Positions 55,087-64,000 of a stretch of 64,000 nt of DNA are shown piece by piece. The stretch is from Oscheius dolichura (taxonomy: Eukaryota > Nematoda > Chromadorea > Rhabditida > Rhabditidae): assembly GCA_932521035.1 (NCBI GenBank), contig OW051494.1, positions 1,784,001 to 1,848,000 on the forward strand, in the 5' to 3' direction. Positions within the stretch are counted from its first letter, which is position 1; each line of letters starts with the position of its first letter. A model generated the notes under the pieces. That model saw only the letters and a list, made by a program, of their open reading frames with translations. It made no database searches and was not told the DNA's origin. The translations under genes were made by a program, and so were the position numbers.

Positions 55087-55444
55087 AGGGTCAAATTGAT
55101 GCGAATGGGGGTTCACAACTGTGAAGAAATCAATGGCTTGATAACCCATCGGCTCCAGACCTCTTGGTTGTTTAGAGAGGGCGCGGGGCTTATATAGCCG
55201 GCTGTCCCCTGGTTGCCGAGGGAATACGGGTGCGGGGAAAAGAATTTCTGATTATTTCGAAGCTGTTTTCACTTCTCTGGCCTCTCCTGGTGAGTGAATA
55301 TATCCCTGCACCCGTAAAATCTCGGCAGACAAGCGAGGGGCGCCTATATAACCGACGGCAGCCAGCAGAGAAGGCACAGAAGGTCCGGAGCGAGTGGGTT
55401 ATCGAAAAACTTCGGAAATCCCCCATTCGCACTCACTCGACCGC
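55087..55444. mobile_element. TATA element, family 2, full-length
   Basis: Both arms: AAGGGTCAAATTGATGCGAA, CATCGGCTCCAGACCTCTTG, CGGGGCTTATATAGCCGGC; then CCTGCACCCGTAAAATCTCG, GGGGCGCCTATATAACCGAC, AAGGTCCGGAGCGAGTGG, CGCACTCACTCGACCG. Its reverse complement matches 57070-57430 almost throughout. Inserted about 30 bp after a poly(A) signal. Confidence 0.85.
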
Positions 55445-55549
55445 TGCTTTTTTGTTGTTTTTAACAGGGAATACAATACTATTTGCTAGAATTAAAGAAA
55501 GTAAATTAATTTAATCGAAAAAGTAGCGAAAATGGAAACAAAATGAGTT

Positions 55550-55990
55550 TCCACTTCTCTGGCCTCTCCCCTCGAGAGATTTTCCGCCAGCACCCGTAAC
55601 ATTTCGACAGCCAGACAAGGGGCGCCTATATAACCGGCGGCAGCGGGCAGAACACCACGAGAGGTCCGGAGCGAGTGGGTTATCTGTCAAACCCCCCATT
55701 CGCACTCACTCGACCCTTGTCTTTTGCATTTTTTTTACCAGAGAGCCCGGGGCCGGCCCACTCCTGGTTGCTAAGTGGTTACTGGCGCAGAGGGTGGAAT
55801 TATTAATGGTTTCCCAGCTGTTTTGACTTTTGACTTTTCCAGTCACTGTGCCAAGAGGATTGCGCAACATTACAACGGCCAGAGGAAGGGGCACCTGTAT
55901 AAATGGTCAGGGTAACTAGAGAACGGAAGGAGAGGATTATCTTGTACGCTCTCCCCTGGTTGCCGAGGGGGAACGGATGCAGGCGACATA
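55550..55990. mobile_element. TATA element, family 2, right-arm copy with extension
   Basis: TTTCCACTTCTCTGGCCTCT, CAGCACCCGTAACATTTCGA, GGCGCCTATATAACCGGCGG, GAGAGGTCCGGAGCGAGTGG, then GAGAGCCCGGGGCCGGCC and AAATGGTCAGGGTAACTAGA. Matches 18900-19340 in the same order. The stretch 55445-55550 matches 46880-46980 inverted. Confidence 0.8.
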
Positions 55991-56010
55991 ATTGCTACCC
56001 GTAATAAAAC

Positions 56011-56016
56011 TTTATT
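56011..56016 (-). terminator. AATAAA poly(A) signal (minus strand)
   Basis: TTTATT on the plus strand, 14 bp beyond the stop of the minus-strand gene at 56030. Confidence 0.5.
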
Positions 56017-56029
56017 AATAAACAAAAAA

Positions 56030-57032
56030 TCAAAGCAACTGGATGGCAATAGCCATGAGGGGATAGACGAAGACGGTGAGGAGCAGGACGAGGGAGAAGA
56101 AGAAGACACAGGCCGTGATGTAGTCCAGGGTCAGTTCAACGGCCGGCGTCCATTTTGTCTTCTTCGCCGTGTCCCGAGTGAGTCTGTCCACCAGGCAGTC
56201 GACGGGATCGAAATTACGAGAAGCAAAGCTACGGAGAAGGTCGTAGCCGGTCTTCATCTCGTCCGGTAGATAGCCGTACTTCTCCCGGGCTTCAATTCGA
56301 CGGAATTCCTCCAGTTCCTTGGAGTAGTCGGCCGCCTCCTCTCCGGGCTCATTTCTCTCGTCCAGGGCATTCAGACAAATTGAAAAACGCTCATTTTTCT
56401 TGCCATCTTCCGGTGATTTCTTCTCTTTTCCCTGCTCAGCCTGAAAAAGACGAGGAATTAGTTTTTGGAGCCCATTTTGTGATCAAGGAGATTGTGGTCT
56501 GACCTCATCAATTCGTTCGTAGAGTCCCCTGACGGGTTCAATCAGATACGAGAGATGGGCGACTTGTTTCTGTTGTCCTTCCTCATTGACGCCCTCGTCT
56601 ACTTCCACAATAAATTCTCCCTTCTCATCCGGTACTTCATCCATATAATTCATCAGAATACCAATTGCCTTCTGGCAGAATATGATCCGATTTATGTTAG
56701 AATTGTCCGTGGATTGCCACATGTACCAAAGGAAGAAAACCCGAATCCGATTGGTGAAGTCCGTCTCATCGCCGACGATCCGCTTCCCATAGAGATACGT
56801 CTAAAACGATTGGGAAACTTTGGATACGGTATTCTTGAAGAGGGTACCGATTTAAAGAGGGCCACCATCTGGTTATTAAAGGTAACCGGTTGCTTTGCCA
56901 CCAATTTGTATTCAATTAAATACATCTCGATGTCCACCATGCGCTTCCGCCGGTACAGGTACTCTTGGCTCTCACAGCAGACCTCCCTGTAACGATTACC
57001 GTAATCTTGATGTTGTACCAAAAGGAGAAACA
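56030..57032 (-). CDS. Unidentified protein with C-terminal membrane helix (5' end missing)
   Basis: Three joined exons. Acceptor AAAACAG at 57033, then FLLLVQHQDYGNRYREVCCE, SQEYLYRRKRMVDIEMYLIE, YKLVAKQP. A phase-0 intron leads to TYLYGKRIVGDETDFTNRIR, VFFLWYMWQSTDNSNINRII, ILMNYMDEVPDEKGEFIVEV, AHLSYLIEPVRGLYERIDE. The last exon has SICLNALDERNEPGEEAADY, EEFRRIEAREKYGYLPDEMK, LRSFASRNFDPVDCLVDRLT, VELTLDYITACVFFFSLVLL then LTVFVYPLMAIAIQLL and stop. The single hydrophobic segment at the very end suggests a tail-anchored protein. There is no ATG before the first exon; immediately upstream sits a family-2 element with copied sequence, so the 5' exons are either farther away or lost. The family is not recognised. 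Confidence 0.6.
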
Positions 57033-57069
57033 CTGTTTTTAGGTCAGTCAATTAAATTTGTAAAAAAAA

Positions 57070-57430
57070 CAGCGGTCGAGTGAGTGCGAATGGGGGATTT
57101 CCGAAGTTTTTCGATAACCCACTCGCTCCGGACCTTCTGTGCCTTCTCTGCTGGCTGCCGACGGTTATATAGGCGCTCCTCGCTTGTCTGCCGAGATTTT
57201 ACGGGTGCAGGGAGATATTCACTCACTAGAAGAGGCCAGAGAAGTGAAAACAGCTTCGAAATAATCAGAAATTCTTTTCCCCGCACCCGTATTCCCTCGG
57301 CAACCAGGGGACAGCCGGCTATATAAGCCCCGCGTCCTCTCTAAACAACCAAGAGGTCCGGAGCCTATGGGTTATCAAGCCATTGATTTCTTCACAGTTG
57401 TGAACCCCCATTCGCACCAATTTGACCCTT
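57070..57430. mobile_element. TATA element, family 2, full-length
   Basis: Inverse of 55087-55444: CGGTCGAGTGAGTGCGAATG, ACTCGCTCCGGACCTTCTG, CGGTTATATAGGCGCTCC, TGCCGAGATTTTACGGGTGC, then CGCACCCGTATTCCCTCGGC, CGGCTATATAAGCCCCGCG, AGAGGTCCGGAGCCTATGGG, CACCAATTTGACCCTT. Confidence 0.85.
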
Positions 57431-57660
57431 AAATTTTTATAAAACTAAAGCTGTCGTCCTTTATTAAAGTATACGGGTGCGGGGAAAACCCCGCATGCCG
57501 ATGGGTTATGCCGATGGGTTATCCAGTCTTTGAATCCCCATTCGCACCAACTTGACCCGTAATTTTTTCCCTTTTTTTGTTGGAAATGTTCCCTATTTAG
57601 ACAATGATCCGGGGAACTTCTCCTTGGATCTTCTACTGCCCATCGACATTATAGACCCCT
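57431..57660. other. Copied 3' UTR and GT92 exon beside the element
   Basis: 57431-57468 matches, inverted, the poly(A) region of the gene at 50797 (AAACTAAAGCTGTCGTCCTT). 57500-57560 is a second element tail (CGATGGGTTATCCAGTCTTT, CGCACCAACTTGACCCGTAA). 57560-57655 matches the GT92 intron end and exon at 47330-47410 (TTTTTTGTTGGAAATGTT, GGAACTTCTCCTTGGATCTT) with several substitutions. Sequences from two genes are thus joined here, just after the SMYD-like gene's stop (57671). Confidence 0.8.
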
Positions 57661-57670
57661 TTAAACTGGG

Positions 57671-60056
57671 TCAAACAACGAACTTTGTGACGCGTTCAGC
57701 ATATCTGGCGAGGCGCTTCCACGTGTCGTAGAAATCAGTCCGAGTGCCGTATTGGTCGAGCAGGTGGATGGCAAAGAAGAGCAGGTAGAGATTTGAGGTG
57801 GCCAGAATCTTGTGACACAGCTCAAACAGTCTCGTGTCCTGTTCCACGCTGGTCGGCGTCATTGTCCCGCGGCGGTAGTCGATGAATCTCTTCTCGATGG
57901 CTCCATTGGCCCAGTGGATCTTCTGATACGTCAGGGGGCTCTCCTTCTTGCACCTGCAGCAAACCGGCGGACTGCCGTCATTCTTGGGCAAGACGGCGCC
58001 TTCTAGAGGACAACAGGTAGACCTTCCCGCCGATTCAAAGAGGTCCTGAAGCGATTTTATTCAATTTTTAGGGCACATTGAAGTACCTGCTCGTCATCCA
58101 GGCACCGCTCACAGTTACATTTGAAAATGCCCATGTCCACTCGTCGAAGTGCCCGAGGCAGCCATGCACAGTAGTAGTCGACTGTCAACTGAACGAGAAC
58201 ATTAGAGAGCAAATGGAGAGCGGCCTTACATCCTTACTGTAAGTTAGATTACGGTCAAAAGAGCGCAACATGAGTTTCTTTCCATTGAGGGCTATGAAAC
58301 AGTCGGCACGGCAGCTGGGAGTATGGCCGGAAAGGCTGAAAGATGGGCATTAGTCCTCTTCTTTGAGGGAACAGCCAGTACTGCTTGACCAGATACTAAT
58401 AGGTAAAATATAATTTAAAAAACGGGGAAATTTTAGAGGAAAATGGCCTCAAAGGGAGACAATGTCAGTACGGAACAGGTGTAACTCCTTCTTGGTGCTT
58501 TGTGGTCAAAATCCTTTGGATTTCCATTTTGCGCAGAAAATGTTCCTTTCTGCCAGGATAGATGATGTTTTTGGTGTTGGTTTCAGGTCAAACTTCCGAT
58601 TCCCGTCCCACTTTCGGGAACGAAACGAGCTAAATTAGAACGAGAAGGAAACAAGGACAAAATTAAAGGGAGGTTTGAGCAGCAGTTGTGGTTTGTTTCA
58701 GCCGAGTTTTACTGTAAAGTAAATCTGCATTTGCTGGCTTTCTGATCCCGCCAAGACACTTCTAAATTGAACTTTTTTGCGCGTGAGAAAAGAGCCGAGG
58801 GATCAAATCTCCGAAGCGTTTTTCGGGATGAGGATGGGATCGAACACTGAAATGAGGAGAGAAGGTGACAGTAGGGGGTCCCCTTCCGGCTAAAAAAGAG
58901 AGCTTTTTGGAGAACAGCTGCTGAAGTCCCACAGAGTCTTGTATTCGACTCTAAATTTTCAGTAACTAGCGGAAAACCGCGAGGGTGGCTTGCTCAAATC
59001 GGCCCTTTTTGTTCCACGGGGTTCTAGTTCAATTATTTTTCCTTACCCAACAAAAACGCCGATGCCGTTATTCTCCTGTCCCAGTTGCACTAACATCTTG
59101 ATGCATTTTCCGACATACGAGAAGACGGTCGCCGTCGGCGGGACATTTTTAGCTCCCATGAATTTGATCAGCTCCTGGTAGGTCTTTTTCATCTCGTTGA
59201 TCGGACACTTGGGGTTGTCTGGATCCGCTGCGAGTTCGTATTTATCCAAATCTGGAATTAGTGGCCAAAATATTTGAAGAGAATTAAAAACGAACTATCA
59301 GGGATATCGTCAAAAGTTGAGCCACGAAACGACTTGGCCAGGTTGCCCTTCTTGACCCTCAGGATTACACGGCAGACGAGTCTTGTCAGGCGGGACGGAC
59401 ACTCGCTGGACTTAGCTAGGAGCTTGCATTCTTCCTGAAATTAATATAATTAGATTACTGTAACTACGGAAATTCATCCTTTCCAGTAAAAAAGACTGTA
59501 AGATACGGTAACTCGTCTAATTAAAGAGCTGACTTTCCAGTACGCGCACTCTAGAGCCCGCCGGGCGGTCATTTTCTTGGATCTTTCCTGTTTTTTTTCT
59601 TTTTAATATGATAACAAGTGCCGTGAGTATTAATATAATGCAAAAAAATTGTAGAAATAGCGGTAAAATCGGGGTAAATTGAGCTTCGGCGTGCAGTTCG
59701 ATGGCGCGCACTTACTGAACGCCTTTACGCATCGGAGGCGGTTCTATTCGCCATTTTACAGCATTTCTTCTATTTCTAACAGCTGTATAAACCATAAACT
59801 GCTCACTTTATGGAATGTGAAGTCCTCTTTTTGACACTGGACGCTGCAATAGTGAAGAGTACGACATCCTTGGCATCTTTTCAGCTTCAGGTTCTAAAAT
59901 CGGCTCATTTTCTAGGTTACATAACGATTTCTGCTGCAAAATCAAGGAAGAGAACGATACCGGAGGAAAATATCGGAAACAATTGGAGCAGATTGAGGAA
60001 GGGTCGTTGGCAACGGCTGCGAACGGGAACTCTTCGGCCAAGGTGATAGCAGCCAT
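57671..60056 (-). CDS. SMYD-like SET/MYND protein
   Basis: Putative lysine methyltransferase of the SMYD type (zinc-binding MYND finger inserted in a SET domain). Exon 1 (59961-60056) MAAITLAEEFPFAAVANDPS then SICSNCFRYFPP holds the first Cys pair. Exon 2 (59807-59893) NLKLKRCQGCRTLHYCSVQC, QKEDFTFHK completes the MYND finger with EECKLLAK of exon 3. Then SRLTRLVCRVILRVKKGNLA, MKKTYQELIKFMGAKNVPPT and LGQENNGIGVFVG. After a long intron come SGHTPSCRADCFIALNGKKL, LTVDYYCAWLPRALRRVDMG, FKCNCERCLDDEQ (post-SET Cys cluster), and a helical C-terminus ending RYAERVTKFVV. The SET motif normally NHSCxPNC reads GHTPSCRADC, so catalytic activity is questionable. The intron at about 58340-59040 has no obvious extra exon. 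Confidence 0.85.
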
Positions 60057-60189
60057 CTTTCTCTACCTGGAATGGAGAGGTTACTGTAGAAAAAGGCAGA
60101 AAACGAGGAGAGGAAATGGTCTAGAGACCATGTACACGAGTCTCTTCTTGGCCTGTTGCAGCAAAATAAAAATGAGTTGCGTGAACAAA

Positions 60190-60500
60190 ATCTAAAGGCC
60201 ACGGTAGCTGGAACAGGCCAAGAAGAAGCTCCTGTACACGACCCCACCTGCCATCAGTGTCTGTAGAAGAATGACAGTCTCCCCGCTTTCAAAGGATTGT
60301 CCACGAATCGTCTGACAGGTCCTGCCAAGAACCCACGTCCGCTTCTGTTGAATCTTGACTTCTAACCGGAATAGACGGTCTCGTACGGGAGATTGACGAG
60401 TTTTCCAGTAAGTACCGTATCCAGTACATCCTCCAAAAGTCTTCAACTAAAGCTTGGGCCTCCTGCTTCCCATAAGACGCCGTTGAGAGTTGCTGTACCA
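60190..60500 (-). other. Unresolved coding-like patch
   Basis: Minus frames give short plausible pieces in different frames (QLSTASYGKQEAQALVEDFW; LMAGGVVYRSFFLACSSYRG), but stops interrupt each and no splice model joins them. 60135-60240 also contains an imperfect inverted repeat (CTCTTCTTGGCCTGTTGCAG / CTGGAACAGGCCAAGAAGAA). Probably intergenic or decayed. Confidence 0.2.
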
Positions 60501-60511
60501 AAGACAATCAG

Positions 60512-60543
60512 CTCCTGGAAGTCTTGGGAGACACTTCCAGGAG
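60512..60543. repeat. Short perfect stem-loop
   Basis: CTCCTGGAAGT, then about 10 bases, then ACTTCCAGGAG: an 11-bp perfect stem. Confidence 0.6.
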
Positions 60544-60781
60544 AACCTTTTAGCAGTTAGAAAGCCTTCCGTGGTTGACTTACGATGAAAAAATGGTGCT
60601 AAGCGCCTGTTGATCAGGACTCCCTGATCTATTTTCTATCCAAAATAAGGAACGAATCATTCCATCCGTCCAGTTTTCCTTCAACCTTCCTCCCCAGTTT
60701 GACCCTTCAAGAAGTTTCTCACGTGGATCATTTACCAGTCCACCACTTTTTACCCATTCAACAGGTTGAAAATATCGTGAC

Positions 60782-60959
60782 TATAGTCTGTTAAGAAAAA
60801 AGACGACATTCAAGGTCTAACTGGCCGAGAACAAATTTTAGTAATGGAGCGAACTGACAGATAATTTTTGAGCGGCCAAGAAGAAAAAAAGGCCAGTAAG
60901 TTCGGCTCGCGGCTAAATCGTTAGACCTTGAATGTCGTCTTTTTTCTTGACAGACTATA
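60782..60959. mobile_element. TATAGTCTG MITE, family 4
   Basis: Left TATAGTCTGTTAAGAAAAAA then GACGACATTCAAGGTCTAAC; right GTTAGACCTTGAATGTCGTC then TTTTTTCTTGACAGACTATA. Arms of about 40 bp; imperfect inner repeat (GAACTGACAGATAA / GGCCAGTAAGTTCGG). One copy in the window, 120 bp upstream of the acyltransferase gene. Confidence 0.85.
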
Positions 60960-61078
60960 CTAGAAAAACGAGTAATTTTACAAGAGTTTACCAGATTTGG
61001 TCGAGAATTTCTTTTCCAGAAATCGACTTATTTCTCTAATTTTCTCGTTGGTTGCGGTCTTCCCCAGCCCGTTTTCCA

Positions 61079-63058
61079 ATGGCAGAGTTAGTAATCTTCC
61101 TCTTGAAGTCGGCTAAACCTCCAAATTTCAGTAGTTTCCGCTCGCCAGTGGCCACGACCTCGGAGGATGCGCATTCTGCCCCGGCGACGGCTGTCGAACT
61201 GCTTTCTCCCGGACCGGATGAGCCCTATTCCAAGCGGATTAAAGGATGGATTTTCGCCTTTTTCCTACTGTTTTCTGCACTATTTGGTACGCTTTGCTCC
61301 TTATTATTCATATAATGTTGCCTATCTCTAGGGTGCATCTTCATAATTACCCCGCTGGTTCCGTTGATCTACTTGCGCCCGACTCTTTGGCGTTTTCTAG
61401 TGGATCGACTTGTCGGCTGGTGGCTGATATGGCCCGGATTATTGATGGAAGTCATTTTTGGAGTCGAGACAACCGTCTGTGGTGATCGGATTGAACATGG
61501 AGAGCCGGCTATCATCATCATGAATCATCGTACCCGTCTGGATTGGCTCTTCTTTTGGAATGCTCTCTATAAGATTGATCCATGGCTTTGTAGCTCGCTG
61601 AAGATTTCAATGAAAGGCATCTTGAAGCATATTCCTGGAGCTGGTTAGTTTTAGAAGGCGAAATAAGAAAAGCAAAAAGGAAAATACGCGGCGGGGATTG
61701 AACACGGTACCGTTGGGTTACCAATCGCGCCGCTTACCGCCTGCGCCATGCTAACATCGTTTCCTGCTGATTTTGACAGAATTTATGAATTTCTCCAGGC
61801 TGGGCAATGGGTTCCAATGCTTTTCTCTTTCTTGAGCGCCGATTCGATGAGGATAAATACAAATTGGACTCTATGATCCATTACTACAGTAAGACTGGCT
61901 ACAATTATCAGGTACTTCACTTTTAAACAGCAAATTCCCGCTCTTCAGCTGCTGCTCTACCCCGAAGGTACGGACAAGTGCGCCTTGGCTTCGGAGAGGC
62001 ACCGTCTCTACTCGGAAGACCGTCGCCTTCCCGTCTACGAGTACCTCCTCCATCCGCGGACAACCGGCTTCCTTCATATTGTCAAAACTATGCGAAATCT
62101 CAGCTACATCAAGTATGTCTACGATGTGACCATCGCCTATCCGGTGGATGTTGTCCAGTCCGAGAAGGATCTCGTCCTCTATGGGAAATGCCCAAGTAAA
62201 GTTCATTATCAGGTTAGTTTTGTCGGAGCCACAGTTAGATAGTCAGCTGCTTTAAACCGCCATTTTCCGACTAATAACCAAGCTACCGTACCCCTAAACG
62301 CTCCAAATTGCTGCAAATCCCAATTTTCGATTTCTACTTGCAGTAAACGGCTTCATTCCATAAAATATTCTGTATTTTGGTAAAATTAGATGAAATTTCA
62401 GTCAAAATGGGGGTAAAATGGAGCCTAAAAGCGTAATTTAAAAGGCGGGCAGGGTCAAAACAAGCCACAGTTAGACAGCCAGTGTCTATAAAGCTTCGCA
62501 GCCTTGTTTATCCTGCTTGTTTTCTGTTGAAGTTATCGTTGATTTTTATAGATTCGTAAGATTGCGATTGAAGATCTCCCCAAAGACGACCTGAAACTGA
62601 TCAATTGGCTGAAAAGACTGTGGAAAGAGAAGGAAGACAAGCTCCGCGACTACTTCTCCAAGCCAATTCAACAGCGACACTTCGTTTCGGAAGATGGTTC
62701 CAGTAATTATGAGGTGAATACTACCGTATTCTACTCATTTATGTAGAAAAAAGACCAAAATGAATGGAAAGTTCGGGAATAATGAGCCATTTTCCAGATG
62801 ACGGCCACCTCCCGCTCTGTGCTGATCATTGTGACGGTCTTGTGGGTTTTTACGACGTTTTTCTGGATCGCAGCCTGTCTCCTGGTACCGTATCTTCTGC
62901 TATGGGTCATCGGCTCCGTCATCATCTTCTCCACTATCCAGAAAATTTACGGCGGCGTCGAATGGATGAGCCGGGACTACATGAACTGGCAAGAGCCGCG
63001 CCTCGCCTCGTCTCTTCCCAACTGCGATCAGTTCCAATTTAATAAAACAATACAGTAG
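61079..63058 (+). CDS. LCLAT1-type lysophospholipid acyltransferase
   Basis: Endoplasmic-reticulum membrane enzyme that re-acylates lysophospholipids such as lysophosphatidylinositol or lysocardiolipin (LCLAT1/ALCAT1, AGPAT family; C. elegans relatives are acl-8, -9, -10). The start MAELVIFLLKSAKPPNFSSF follows an acceptor-like TTTTCCAG at about 61019. Then IKGWIFAFFLLFSALFG and CIFIITPLVPLIYLRP (membrane helices), motif I NHRTRLDWLFFW (HX4D), motif II NAFLFLERRFDEDK, motif III LLLYPEGTDKCALASERHRL and motif IV VYDVTIAYPVDVVQSEKD. The C-terminal part has KRLWKEKEDKLRDYFSKPIQ, two hydrophobic helices (IIVTVLWVFTTFFWIAACLL) and the end QFQFNKTIQ. All catalytic motifs are intact. An intron contains an antisense tRNA-like sequence. 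Confidence 0.94.
61684..61755 (-). tRNA. tRNA-like sequence, probably pseudogene
   Basis: Minus strand reads GTTAGCATGGCGCAGGCGGT with A-box TGGCGCAGGCGG, and B-box-like GTGTTCAATCCCC 40 bases on. The T stem is mismatched (CCGTG against CCCGC). In an acyltransferase intron. Confidence 0.45.
63041..63046 (+). terminator. AATAAA inside the acyltransferase coding end
   Basis: AATAAA forms the Asn-Lys codons five codons before the stop (63056-63058). If used, the 3' UTR would be extremely short. Confidence 0.35.
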
Positions 63059-64000
63059 CCGTATAAATTCTTGTACGCTGTATAGTCCTCCGGAGTCTTT
63101 GGCTTTTCTATGAGCCATGTCAAACTGTTTGCCGATCGTGAATTGCCGCCTGCCCCGCCAAGGAGACTAGCCTCGTTGATGGCAGTCTCTTTCGATATTT
63201 TATCTACTCTTTTTCATCAAAGCACTGGCTTTGCCGATTTGTCTTCTTGTTGCCACTGATTAAATCTCATTTTGTTGGTAAGGTAACCTTCAAGACAAAG
63301 GATAAGTTTAGGCGTCGAATGGCATTGCCAGTTGCTTCTCTTGCACTAGAGTTCCTAGCCATGGTTCCGCTTTCTTTCCTTTCCTTATTTATGAAACTAT
63401 ATCATATACCGCTGTATGTGAAGGTGGTACCACCAATCATATTCCCATTGAGACTGTCTTGCCATTTTGGAGGTCGTCCTCCTCTCAAAACGCGGTTATA
63501 CGAGAGCTCCCACAGCGGTACACCTTTTTTCTCCTTTACCGATGTTGTTCTTATCTTTCTTTCGTTTTTATTCAATTCGTTTGGCCTTTTTTACACGTTA
63601 TTTGTGAAAAATAGCTAAAACACTAGGTTCCACAAGCAATTCAAGCAATTTCACATAGAGGAAAAGGGGTTGAGGAGATCCATCCATAAGTTTCAATGGA
63701 GACTCAAGCTATTGAATTGGAACTGGCGTCCAGGGCAAAAGTTTAACAGCTTGAAAAGTGAAAGTAAACTCCCAAGATCATCAATAGAGTCGTTTCCCGT
63801 TAATTACGGCTGAACTTCAATCGAGGGTTATCAATTTTCCTCGTTTTTCATCCGATCGCGATCGACGTCTAGAGAGGGCAGACATGTTCTGATGAACCGA
63901 ACAGAGCGGCTTTTTTAAACAATTTTCTGCATTTTGGGGTTTGTTGGGAACGCCAGGAAGTTGAAGAGAAGGATATCACAGAAAGCCCAGGCTCGTGAGT
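63059..64000. other. End of window; one weak plus-strand frame
   Basis: A 123-codon open frame at about 63247-63618 (MALPVASLALEFLAMVPLSF, VVLIFLSFLFNSFGLFYTLF) is hydrophobic but T-rich, without splice or family support. The remainder shows no gene or repeat that I recognise. Confidence 0.35.

Noticed and set aside
59517-59711. Minus frame with a membrane helix (FLQFFCIILILTALVIILKR)
   Set aside because: Lies in the intron between the MYND exon 2 and exon 3 of the SMYD-like gene; splicing around it restores the family motif, so it is probably intron sequence.

Overview
The window looks like nuclear DNA of a nematode, most probably a Caenorhabditis species. Evidence: many short introns ending in TTTTCAG, 119-bp 5S rRNA genes that closely match the nematode 5S, and nematode-expanded families (Srg-type chemoreceptor, GT92/DUF23 glycosyltransferase, insulin-receptor-L-domain protein, C-type lectin, cys-loop channel, SMYD-like SET protein). 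The next-door pair of N-acetylglucosamine-6-phosphate deacetylase and SLC36 transporter recalls, from memory, C. elegans chromosome III (F59B2 region). I cannot name the species.

Layout. 1-1.7 kb: the 3' end of an unknown gene and a frame-broken Pro/Lys-rich gene. 1.7-4.6 kb: repeats. 4.6-20.4 kb: a minus-strand gene row of SLC36 transporter, NagA-type deacetylase (161 bp apart, possibly one operon), a seven-helix receptor and a homocysteine S-methyltransferase, with two 5S genes inside introns and a third upstream. 20.4-34 kb: repeat-rich, with a kinase fragment, a C-type lectin gene, a Helitron Rep gene lacking its helicase, and a small PDZ gene between repeats. 34-48 kb: an L-domain membrane protein, an unknown gene, a cys-loop channel, an unknown two-part protein and a GT92 enzyme. 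48-57.7 kb: a large unknown aromatic-rich multi-helix protein plus TATA-bearing inverted-repeat elements that carry copies of neighbouring gene pieces. 56-60 kb: a tail-anchored-looking protein and a SMYD-like SET/MYND protein. 61-63 kb: an LCLAT1-type acyltransferase.

The most unusual content is the mobile DNA. At least nine repeat families recur. One (about 350 bp, long terminal inverted repeats, a TATATAA box in each arm) occurs about ten times within 40 kb. It sits directly against a coding exon at 42.5 kb, and copies of exons from two neighbours and of the 3' end of a third gene lie between or beside its ends. The 20-base motif GCACCCGTAAAATCTCGGCA is shared by this family, by a second hairpin family and by single sites. 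Four dispersed 5S genes on the minus strand, three of them inside protein-coding introns, are the second notable theme.

Exon limits come from reading frame, phase and splice consensus by eye. Where I give 'about', the limit was not worked out to the base.
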